Shown here: positions 40,989-47,841 of the stretch, one piece after another
Layout of the letters: every line of letters begins with the position of its first letter
How positions within the stretch are numbered: position 1 is the first letter of the stretch
Origin: Lentisphaeria bacterium UBA1732
GTDB taxonomy: Bacteria > Verrucomicrobiota > Lentisphaeria > Victivallales > UBA1829
Assembly (NCBI GenBank): GCA_002315855.1
Contig: DCIG01000004.1
Span: 1-51,103 of the forward strand
Length of the DNA stretch: 51,103 bases
Direction of reading: 5' to 3'
Program-made: the position numbers and the translations under genes
The notes under the pieces: generated by a model
Seen by the model: only the letters and a program-made list of their open reading frames with translations
Told to the model about the DNA's origin: nothing
Databases searched by the model: none

Positions 40989-42839
40989 TCACTGAGCGGC
41001 TTTGGATGCCGCAAACCAATCCTGCAATGCCTGTGCCACAATCGGCGCCGACGTCCCGGAACCGGACTGCCCCTGCTCCACAACAAGCGCGAAACTGAAC
41101 AGTCTGTGTGTAACCGGATGTTCGGCGAAACCGGCAAACCATGTATTTTTAGTGGCTGTTCCGTCATTGAGCGTAACATCCGCCGTCCCGGTCTTTCCGA
41201 AAACATCTGTTTCCGCAAGATTTGCCCGTTTTCCTGTTCCGGCGTTTTCGTGCGTAACCATGTACATTCCTTCCCGCACTATATCCAGACTTTTGCTGCT
41301 TGCCGCAAGCCGTCCGGTGATTTCCGGCTTTGCATCGAAAATACTGACGGTCTTTCCGGTCGCATGGTCGTGGTCATAAATGTGCGACACCAGATAGGGT
41401 TTATACAGCGTTCCCCCGTTTGCAATCGCGGAATAATAGCGTGCCGCCTGAAGAGGTGTAACTTCCACTTGACCTTGACCGATGCTCACATAGCCTGTTT
41501 CGTTTTGATTCCATGACGGACCGTTGTGCGGAAGCACACCGGAACGTTCCGGCAGCTCAATCCCCGTTTTCGATCCGATTCCTGCGCTCTTGTAAACCCG
41601 GCTTACAGCATCAATCCCGATTTCCACACCGATGTCCACAAAATACGCATTGCAGGAACGCATGATTGCCTCGCGCACGTTCAGCGGACCATGCCCGTAT
41701 CGAGCAGTACAACGAATCCCCGGCTCTTTGTAACCGTAATGCGCATGTCCCTCGCAGTTGACCGTGCGGTCCGCACTGATGCCGTTTTCCAAAGCCGCCA
41801 GCGCAAGCAGAGGCTTGATGATTGAGCCAGGCATGTACGAGCCCATCAGAGCCCGGTTTAAAAACGGATTGCGCGGATCATCACGGATTTCACGGAATTT
41901 TGTATGGGAAATGGACGGCACAAAATCAGACGGCGAATAATTCGGCATGGATGCCATTGCCAGCACGGCCCCGCTGGAAGCATCCATGATTACCATTGCC
42001 GCATTATGTCCCGCCATTGCCGTTTCTGCGGCTTTCTGCGCATTAATATCTATGGTCAGCTGCAAATCAAAACCGTTCTGCGCCGGTTCAGGTGCTTCCA
42101 GCTCCTCAAAAATAAAACCGTTGCTGTTCACCATGACCAGTCTGCTCCCCGCTTTTCCGGAAAGACGTTCATCATATTTGCGTTCCAGCCCCTCGCGTCC
42201 GCGCAGTCCCGCCAGATAATAGAAATATTCTTTGCGGTCTTCTGCCGAAGCGGGGTCTTCACTGCCTACATAACCGAGGATATGCGCCGCCATACTGCCA
42301 AAAGGATATTCGCGCATGGGTTCCGCAACCACTTCCAGTCCCGGAATCGGAGGATAAATATCCGAAATCCGTCCGACTTCCTGTGCTGTCAAATCCGAAA
42401 AAACGGTCAGAGGAAGCCCCGGTCGCAAGTTCAGATGCTGTGTGATTTTTTCAACGGTCAGCGGACTGACCCGGTCCAGAATCTTCGCTGCACGTTCCAT
42501 ACTGCTGCAAATCACAGCGGCCCGCTCGCCGGTCTTTTTCACTTTCACTTCCGCCGGATGAAACAGGACATTGAATGATGGTCTGTTTCGCACAAGTTCG
42601 GTTCCGTCATTCGACAGAATCGCGCCCCGCATTGCCGGGACCCGGATTCGGCGCGCACTTTGTTTTTCATCCTTGAATACATATTCATCATGCCGGACGA
42701 TCTGCATACTCCACAGGCGAATCACCAGAATTGCAAACAGGACAAACGTAAACAGCACAAGGAAGCAGATGCGAAGTTGAAAACTCCCTACTGCAAACAA
42801 ATCTTCCGACTCTTTTTGCTGCTGCTTTTTCTTCTTCAT
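40989..42839 (-). CDS. mrdA: Penicillin-binding protein 2 (elongasome transpeptidase)
   Basis: PBP2 cross-links peptidoglycan during cell elongation. The 616-residue chain has a short cytoplasmic tail, a membrane anchor at about 22-46, the PBP dimerisation domain (from about 60) with the RGAILSNDG motif, and the transpeptidase domain with the active-site SIIK (Ser339, Lys342), SCN (around residue 395) and KTGTAD (around 550). Its start overlaps the mreD stop (ATGA). Together with mreC and mreD it forms the usual rod-shape cluster; mreB and rodA are missing from the window. No terminator was resolved after it. Confidence 0.95.
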   Translation of the reverse strand: MKKKKQQQKESEDLFAVGSFQLRICFLVLFTFVLFAILVIRLWSMQIVRHDEYVFKDEKQSARRIRVPAMRGAILSNDGTELVRNRPSFNVLFHPAEVKVKKTGERAAVICSSMERAAKILDRVSPLTVEKITQHLNLRPGLPLTVFSDLTAQEVGRISDIYPPIPGLEVVAEPMREYPFGSMAAHILGYVGSEDPASAEDRKEYFYYLAGLRGREGLERKYDERLSGKAGSRLVMVNSNGFIFEELEAPEPAQNGFDLQLTIDINAQKAAETAMAGHNAAMVIMDASSGAVLAMASMPNYSPSDFVPSISHTKFREIRDDPRNPFLNRALMGSYMPGSIIKPLLALAALENGISADRTVNCEGHAHYGYKEPGIRCTARYGHGPLNVREAIMRSCNAYFVDIGVEIGIDAVSRVYKSAGIGSKTGIELPERSGVLPHNGPSWNQNETGYVSIGQGQVEVTPLQAARYYSAIANGGTLYKPYLVSHIYDHDHATGKTVSIFDAKPEITGRLAASSKSLDIVREGMYMVTHENAGTGKRANLAETDVFGKTGTADVTLNDGTATKNTWFAGFAEHPVTHRLFSFALVVEQGQSGSGTSAPIVAQALQDWFAASKAAQ

Positions 42840-43330
42840 GATTCACTCTCGTCCCATTGATTCAGCACTCTGAAACGTCCGATTTTCAGCTGTTTTGCCT
42901 GTCTTTGATAAAACGCAAACAGAATCGGCAGAAGAAAGATACTCAGAAATGATGAAAAAATCAAATGCGGAAATTGTTCGATGTCTTTGAAGTAGTTCGC
43001 GCAATGCGGCAAAGCAGCCGCAAACGGTATCATAAATCCTGAAAATGCCATGCTGAACGTATTTTCGGGCTCCGTTCGCTTCGTGTTCAAGGCCGGCAAT
43101 GCCAGAAGCATATACACCAGTCCGCTCAGCGGGAAGGACGAGCCGAACAGCAAATCAAGCGATGTCCCGAATAATACTGCCGAAATCGCCCCCCACCATG
43201 AGGAAAGGATATACGCACAGATAAAAACAAATATCGCCGTCAGCGGCAGCGGTATCCCGAATGTCCGCAAAAGGCTTTCTGAAATTACACTGAGCGTTCC
43301 CCACAGAACGAGGAAAAAAAATTCAAACAT
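42836..43330 (-). CDS. mreD: Rod shape-determining protein MreD
   Basis: The 164-residue protein is strongly hydrophobic with five or six membrane helices and the MreD-like order (LPLTAIFVFICAYILSSWWGAISAVLFGTSLDLLFGSSFPLSGL). MreD helps the elongasome in the inner membrane. The start ATG 43330 comes two bases after the mreC stop; a much longer upstream extension lies within mreC and is spurious. Sequence similarity within MreD is weak, so the call relies on position between mreC and mrdA. Confidence 0.88.
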   Translation of the reverse strand: MFEFFFLVLWGTLSVISESLLRTFGIPLPLTAIFVFICAYILSSWWGAISAVLFGTSLDLLFGSSFPLSGLVYMLLALPALNTKRTEPENTFSMAFSGFMIPFAAALPHCANYFKDIEQFPHLIFSSFLSIFLLPILFAFYQRQAKQLKIGRFRVLNQWDESES

Positions 43331-43332
43331 CG

Positions 43333-44208
43333 TTACTTCCCTTTGGTCAAAACCACGACAAACCGCAGATTTTCCAGCGATACGGCAGGTTTCATCCGTG
43401 CCTCTGCATAAAGCCCGCTTTCCACCACGTATGCCGCTTGCCGCCCATGCTCCGAACTCAGGGAACCAATGAAAATTCCCCTCGGAACATGCTCCGAAAA
43501 ACCGCTGGTCAATACCATTTCGCTGTTTCCGTACTTTCCCTTCACGGGCAAACGCGTAATCAATGCCGTCCCCGATGAAGCCCCGTCTCCCGTCAATGTT
43601 CCGAACAAAGATGATTCCGCCAGTGTTACGCTTACCTGACACTGCGGACTGAGGACAGTGGCAACCACTGCCGAATTTTTCGATGCTTCGATGACTCGTC
43701 CCGCCAGAATCGGAGTCGGTGCCGCTCCCGATGCCGCAGGCGGCACTGCGATTACGGGGTCGCCGATTGCAATTCCGGATGAACTTCCCTTCGACAGCAC
43801 AAACTGCTCATTCCAGTTCACTGCATCGCGAAGCAGTATTTCCGCATACACTTCCTTGAAATCATCCATGCGCGGCATCTTCATCAATGCCCGCAGATGT
43901 TCATTTTCAGAAGCCAGCGAAGCCGTCCGGCTGGTCGAATTGGCCAGCAGTGCATTTTGACGCTGAAGCGTAATCAATGCCGAAGCCAGTTTTTCTCTGG
44001 GCTGAGTTTGCAGTGCTTTTGCCGCCGCGCTGTTTGCCGCTTCGTTTACAGCGGATAGAAACGGGAAATAAAAGTCCAGCGTCAACCTCGAAAAAGTCCG
44101 TCGAAATGTAAAAAATCCCGTCAGAACCAAGGCAAAAATAAACAAGGGAATCATGATCAGCATCACGATTCTTCCAATGTGATATTCTTTGTATTTCTGT
44201 TTTGCCAT
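43333..44208 (-). CDS. mreC: Rod shape-determining protein MreC
   Basis: The 291-residue protein has a membrane anchor around residues 15-37, a coiled coil (about 75-110) and the beta-rich MreC domain (EILLRDAVNWNEQFVLSKGSSSGIAIGDPVI, about 125-155). It links the cytoskeleton with peptidoglycan synthases in the periplasm. ATG at 44208 is chosen rather than the upstream in-frame start at 44307, since the promoter -10 lies at 44257-44262, inside that extension. MreD and PBP2 follow in one operon. Confidence 0.92.
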   Translation of the reverse strand: MAKQKYKEYHIGRIVMLIMIPLFIFALVLTGFFTFRRTFSRLTLDFYFPFLSAVNEAANSAAAKALQTQPREKLASALITLQRQNALLANSTSRTASLASENEHLRALMKMPRMDDFKEVYAEILLRDAVNWNEQFVLSKGSSSGIAIGDPVIAVPPAASGAAPTPILAGRVIEASKNSAVVATVLSPQCQVSVTLAESSLFGTLTGDGASSGTALITRLPVKGKYGNSEMVLTSGFSEHVPRGIFIGSLSSEHGRQAAYVVESGLYAEARMKPAVSLENLRFVVVLTKGK

Positions 44209-44256
44209 GGTTGAAAAATCCCTGAAAAATTTGCACGGTGCATAATATGGAAAGTA

Positions 44257-44285
44257 AATATAGCCCCGTTTTTTTCTGAAATCAA
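44257..44285 (-). promoter_or_regulatory. Promoter of the mreC-mreD-mrdA operon
   Basis: On the minus strand TTGATT (44285-44280), 17-base spacer, TATATT (44262-44257), about 50 bases before the mreC start. Confidence 0.65.
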
Positions 44286-44415
44286 GCTGTTTTCTTTTTT
44301 TTGTCATATTTTTGTATCAGGATATTGAAAATCACCGAGGGTCTGAATCCTGATGCAAGTTTTGACGGAAAAAAGCTCCCCTCCCCGCGTTGCGATTGCA
44401 GGATGATGTCCCCCA

Positions 44416-44730
44416 TTAATCCATGTGGAACATCAGACGAAGCGGACGTGTTACCGGTTCATTGTCCGGCTTGCATTCCATCAAATCGGCATTGTAATCC
44501 CACCATTCACGGATACATGCCTCTTCTTTCAGCGTATCTGCCGTGTTGTCATCGGTCAAACGCCGTACTGCAAACAGCAGCAGTGTCTCCTCATCGAAAT
44601 AGATGGAATAATCACGTATTCCCGCAAGCTCATGTGCCTGCTTGACCGCCGGCCAAATCTCATCGTGCCGCCGCTTGTATTCCTCTACGGTACCCGGTTT
44701 CAATTTCATGATGAATGCGTCCTGTTTCAT
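44416..44730 (-). CDS. rhaM: L-rhamnose mutarotase
   Basis: RhaM interconverts alpha and beta L-rhamnose. The 104-residue protein has KPGTVEEYKRRHDEIWP with Tyr18 and His22, Tyr41, and the Trp pair WW at 76-77, all at the positions typical of RhaM. Choosing ATG at 44730 gives these numbers and puts CAGGAG six bases before it, whereas the upstream ATG at 44736 would abut the ribosome binding site. It starts 29 bases after the YccF gene and shares its transcript. It points to rhamnose use; no other rhamnose genes are here. Confidence 0.93.
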   Translation of the reverse strand: MKQDAFIMKLKPGTVEEYKRRHDEIWPAVKQAHELAGIRDYSIYFDEETLLLFAVRRLTDDNTADTLKEEACIREWWDYNADLMECKPDNEPVTRPLRLMFHMD

Positions 44731-44759
44731 GTTCATCTCCTGTTTGTTTGAATAGATTC

Positions 44760-45164
44760 TTACGGTTCAATCCTGCGGATTTCCAGACCAAACGGAAACA
44801 GCGCAAGTTTCACCAGTTTGAAATACTGCAGTCCGAACGGAATCCCGATCACCGTAATGCACAGTAATCCGCCCGTAACCGCAAACCCCAGTGCCGTTTC
44901 CCATCCGAAGAAAATCAGCCACAGCACATTCATCACGAACGACAGTATCCCGTCAAATTTTTTGCCCGGCACGGCATCATATCCGAATGGACACAGCACC
45001 AGACACGCAAACTTGAAAATCTGTATCCCGAACGGGATTCCGATGAGCGTCATACAAAATATGATGCCCATAAAACTCAGTGTCAGAAAGAAAAAGAATC
45101 CCCCGAAAATCAGCCAGATTACATTGCCGAGAAATCGCGGCACCGCCAGTTTTTGACTGCTCAT
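44760..45164 (-). CDS. YccF-domain inner membrane protein
   Basis: The 134-residue protein has two internal repeats of the YccF domain (NVIWLIFGGFFFFL ... MTLIGIPFGIQIFKFACLVLCPFG and NVLWLIFFGWETAL ... ITVIGIPFGLQYFKLVKLALFPFG), each with two membrane helices. Function is unknown in all bacteria; it is an inner-membrane protein. CTAAGGAGA precedes the ATG. The promoter is at 45210-45239 and rhaM follows. Confidence 0.9.
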   Translation of the reverse strand: MSSQKLAVPRFLGNVIWLIFGGFFFFLTLSFMGIIFCMTLIGIPFGIQIFKFACLVLCPFGYDAVPGKKFDGILSFVMNVLWLIFFGWETALGFAVTGGLLCITVIGIPFGLQYFKLVKLALFPFGLEIRRIEP

Positions 45165-45209
45165 GTTTTTCTCCTTAGGAAAAAGCGTTTCCTGTTTTTT
45201 GAAACAGAT

Positions 45210-45239
45210 ATTTTATCAAAATGGATAGAACGGATTCAA
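45210..45239 (-). promoter_or_regulatory. Promoter of the YccF/rhaM operon
   Basis: TTGAAT (45239-45234), 18-base spacer, TAAAAT (45215-45210), minus strand. Confidence 0.5.
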
Positions 45240-45244
45240 ACGTC

Positions 45245-45270
45245 CGGCAGGACTTCTGAAATTGACTCAG
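45245..45270. repeat. Dispersed repeat, half copy
   Basis: CGGCAGGACTTCTGAAATTG followed by ACTCAG: same right arm as the copies at 1055-1100 (GGACTTTTGAAATTGACTC) and 47576-47617. It lies just upstream of the YccF -35 box. Confidence 0.6.
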
Positions 45271-45525
45271 CAGAAAAACAATACTTCTTTTCTTTGCAGA
45301 AATCAAGTCCCCCGCAAATGTTTCCCTGCATTTTTTCTTTTACCATCTCCGTCAATCAGATTGCATTACAGCCTCTCTGCATAATTCTGCACAAATTCAT
45401 TTCCTCTTTTCAGACATTGTAATAAACTGCCCATTCCATATCCTCTTTTCACGCTTAAAACTGGATAATTATTTCACATAAATGTACATTTTTATCGTTT
45501 TCAACTTATTTTATACAAAAAACAT

Positions 45526-45554
45526 TTGACTTTTCTGTCCTTGTGGTGTAATAT
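45526..45554 (+). promoter_or_regulatory. Promoter of the SSS symporter gene
   Basis: TTGACT at 45526-45531, 17-base spacer, TAATAT at 45549-45554. Near-consensus, in line with the gene's codon usage suggesting high expression. Confidence 0.75.
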
Positions 45555-45621
45555 ATAGCAAAAATGTATTGTAACATTATTTTTTAACCTCAAAACCTTA
45601 ACCTTAAACCAAGGAAAGAAA

Positions 45622-47445
45622 ATGTATCTCACATCATTCTTCGCCCAGGCGGAACAGGCAGCAGCCGCAGTCGCACAGACTGCAAATCAGGCAGCAGCCG
45701 CAGTTGCGCAGACTGCCAATCAGGCAGCAGCCGCAGTTGCTCAGACTGCCCCCAAGCAGCCGTCTCTGTCCACCCTTGACTGGATTGTGATTGCCGGTTA
45801 TTTCGCAATCATCGCCCTCATCGCATGGAACGCCTCCCGCCAACAGGAAAGCACCTCCGATTACTTCCTCGGCGGTCGCAACATCGGCTGGTTCGCCATC
45901 GGCGGCAGCCTCTTTGCCAGTAACATCGGCAGTGAACACATCGTCGGTCTCGCCGGCAACGGCGCCACCATCGGTATGTCCATGGCTCACTGGGAACTGC
46001 ACTCATGGGTCCTCCTCATGCTGGGCTGGGTCTTCGTGCCGTATTACTACAACTCCAAGGTCTTCACCATGCCGGAATTCCTGGAAAAGCGTTTCAACGC
46101 CACTGCGCGCTGGATCCTCTCCATCATCTCCCTCGCGGCTTACGTGCTGACCAAGGTCTCCGTTACCGTTTATGCCGGTGCCATGGTCTTCCAGGTCATG
46201 CTCCCCGACCTCTTCCCGACTCCTGAAATGGCGTTCTGGGTTGGTGCCATCCTCACCGTTATCCTGACCGGTATCTACACCGTGTTCGGCGGTCTCCGTG
46301 CCGTGCTTTACACTGACGCTGCTCAGGCTATCATCCTCCTGCTCGGCTCCATCTTCATCTTCTACTTCGGTCTGAAGAACCTCAATGGCGGCTGGTCCGG
46401 CGTTCAGGAATTCGTCAGCAAACATGCAGAAACCCACTCTCTCTGGCATCCGCTGTCCAATAAGGACTATCCGTGGCTTGCCATCTGCATCGCCTCCCCG
46501 ATTATCGGTATCTGGTACTGGTGTACTGACCAGTACATCGTTCAGCGCACACTGGCTGCAAAAGACCTTACCACTGCCCGCCGCGGTACCATCTGGGGCG
46601 CCGGTCTGAAGGTTATGCCGGTTATGCTGTTCCTCGTCCCGGGTATGATTGGCGCCGCCCTCAGCGAACAGGGTTTCCTCGCCGATGGTACTCCGTTCTC
46701 CCTCCCCGCCAAGGTTGTCAACGGCGAAGTCGTTGGTATCAATGGCGACGTTGTGTTCCCGACCCTCGTGAAGTCTCTGCTTCCGTCCGGTATCCGCGGT
46801 ATCGTGGTTGCCGGTCTGCTCGCCGCTCTGATGAGTTCGCTCTCCAGCTTGTTCAACTCCAGCGCATCTCTCTTCACGGTTGATATTTACCAGAAACTCA
46901 AACCGCAGTCCTCTCAGAAAGAACTGGTCTATGTCGGTAAGATTGCCACTGTCGTCGTTGTCGGTCTCGGTCTTCTCTGGATTCCGATTATGCCCGCAAT
47001 CGCCGGCGGCGGTCTCTATGACTACCTCCAGAACGTTCAGAGCTTCCTCGCTCCGTCCATCGCAGCAGTCTTCCTGCTCGGTATCTTCTGGTCTCGTACC
47101 AATGGAACCGGTGCTGTCTGGGGGCTCGGCGTTGGCTTCGTCCTCGGTATGTCCAAACTGACCATTCAGGGTATCTGCAAGGGTCAGGGCGGCTTCCTCG
47201 GTGCCATTGCTGACTTCAACGCATACTATACCTGCGGTATTCTCCTTGTCATCAGCATCATCGTCATCGTGATTGCATCCCTCGCCACCCCGGCACCGGA
47301 TAAAGAACACCTTGAAGGTCTTACCATGGCTTCCATCAACAAGGCTGAAGTTAAGGCTTCCATCAAGCCGATCGACTATGTTACCACCGGTATCGTCATT
47401 CTGATGATCGTTGGTGTCTACCTGTACTTCTCCTTCTGGATTTGA
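45622..47445 (+). CDS. Sodium:solute symporter (SSS family) with repeated N-terminus
   Basis: The 607-residue protein is a polytopic Na+/solute symporter of the SSS family, with SDYFLGGRNIGWFAIGGSLFASNIGSEHIVGL, TMPEFLEKRF, and TVFGGLRAVLYTDAAQA, and about 13 or 14 helices; sugar transporters of the SglT type look similar. The substrate is not known. Unusually, an N-terminal extension of about 55 residues contains three near-identical 11-residue units (AAAAVAQTANQ) before the first helix. The gene uses GGT, GTT, GCC and ATC codons more than its neighbours, a sign of high expression. Promoter at 45526; AAGGAAAG precedes the ATG; a terminator follows. rhaM lies upstream in the opposite direction. 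Confidence 0.92.
   Translation: MYLTSFFAQAEQAAAAVAQTANQAAAAVAQTANQAAAAVAQTAPKQPSLSTLDWIVIAGYFAIIALIAWNASRQQESTSDYFLGGRNIGWFAIGGSLFASNIGSEHIVGLAGNGATIGMSMAHWELHSWVLLMLGWVFVPYYYNSKVFTMPEFLEKRFNATARWILSIISLAAYVLTKVSVTVYAGAMVFQVMLPDLFPTPEMAFWVGAILTVILTGIYTVFGGLRAVLYTDAAQAIILLLGSIFIFYFGLKNLNGGWSGVQEFVSKHAETHSLWHPLSNKDYPWLAICIASPIIGIWYWCTDQYIVQRTLAAKDLTTARRGTIWGAGLKVMPVMLFLVPGMIGAALSEQGFLADGTPFSLPAKVVNGEVVGINGDVVFPTLVKSLLPSGIRGIVVAGLLAALMSSLSSLFNSSASLFTVDIYQKLKPQSSQKELVYVGKIATVVVVGLGLLWIPIMPAIAGGGLYDYLQNVQSFLAPSIAAVFLLGIFWSRTNGTGAVWGLGVGFVLGMSKLTIQGICKGQGGFLGAIADFNAYYTCGILLVISIIVIVIASLATPAPDKEHLEGLTMASINKAEVKASIKPIDYVTTGIVILMIVGVYLYFSFWI
45655..45753 (+). repeat. Three 33-base in-frame tandem repeats
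   Basis: Units begin at 45655, 45688 and 45721, each starting CAGGCAGCAGCCGCAGT and differing at only a few silent positions. They encode QAAAAVAQTAN-type units at the N-terminus of the symporter. Confidence 0.9.
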
Positions 47446-47489
47446 GTTCAGGCTGTTTCAATCAGCTGATTATAAGCTGTCGTTCTCTC

Positions 47490-47522
47490 GCGGAGTCGTC
47501 TTCATGACGGCTCCGCTTTTTT
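47490..47522 (+). terminator. Rho-independent terminator
   Basis: GCGGAG-T-CGTC pairs with GACG-G-CTCCGC around a short TTCAT loop, followed by six Ts. It ends the symporter transcript. Confidence 0.88.
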
Positions 47523-47534
47523 ATCGTTTTCTGC

Positions 47535-47563
47535 TTGACTTTTTCCCTTTACCATAGTATATT
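47535..47563 (+). promoter_or_regulatory. Promoter of the XRE-cupin-synthetase gene
   Basis: TTGACT at 47535-47540, 17-base spacer, TATATT at 47558-47563. It gives a leader of around 270 bases before the start at 47842. Confidence 0.7.
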
Positions 47564-47575
47564 ATAGATTGAAAA

Positions 47576-47617
47576 GATGATTTCAAAGCTCCCCGCAGGA
47601 CTTTTGAAATCAGCTTT
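47576..47617. repeat. Dispersed palindromic repeat, full copy
   Basis: Arms GATTTCAAAG and CTTTTGAAATC are inverted around CTCCCCGCAGGA, flanked by AGCTTT on the right. It lies just after the promoter at 47535-47563, so it would be at the 5' end of the leader of the synthetase mRNA. Confidence 0.7.
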
Positions 47618-47841
47618 GAAGAGATCTTAATTGATTTGAAACGTCTCTTTTTCAGACGTTTCCTGAGATGTTGATTTGTTTTCGGGGGGGGAACATAATT
47701 CACCCCGGACTGTCTGCCTCTTTTCAAAATCAAAGATACCTTCACTCATGGACGCACTGGCAAAAAATGACTTGTCTTTTGCCTCTCACGTTCATAATTC
47801 AACTTTTTATTTCCAATCAACTTTCGCATGGACAAGGAAAA

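Larger units (their letters stand above)
45165..45621. other. Divergent AT-rich intergenic region
   Basis: This 457-base gap has the YccF promoter (minus), a repeat half copy immediately upstream of it (45245-45270), and the symporter promoter (plus, 45526-45554). Between them (45271-45525) I see only AT-rich sequence with no gene or clear hairpin. Confidence 0.6.
47446..47841. other. Intergenic region with terminator, promoter, repeat and long leader
   Basis: This 396-base gap holds the symporter terminator (47490-47522), the next promoter (47535-47563), a full copy of the dispersed repeat (47576-47617), then about 225 bases of leader. A frame beginning at 47668 joins the gene in-frame but has no ribosome binding site and no family resemblance; I do not call it. 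Confidence 0.6.

Noticed and set aside
45655..45753. CRISPR-like short repeats
   Set aside because: Units are contiguous, in frame and coding, without spacers.
46003..47310. Long minus-strand frame opposite the symporter (435 codons)
   Set aside because: It is rich in Asp/Glu/Gly as expected from the reverse of a membrane-protein gene, and has no promoter or ribosome binding site.
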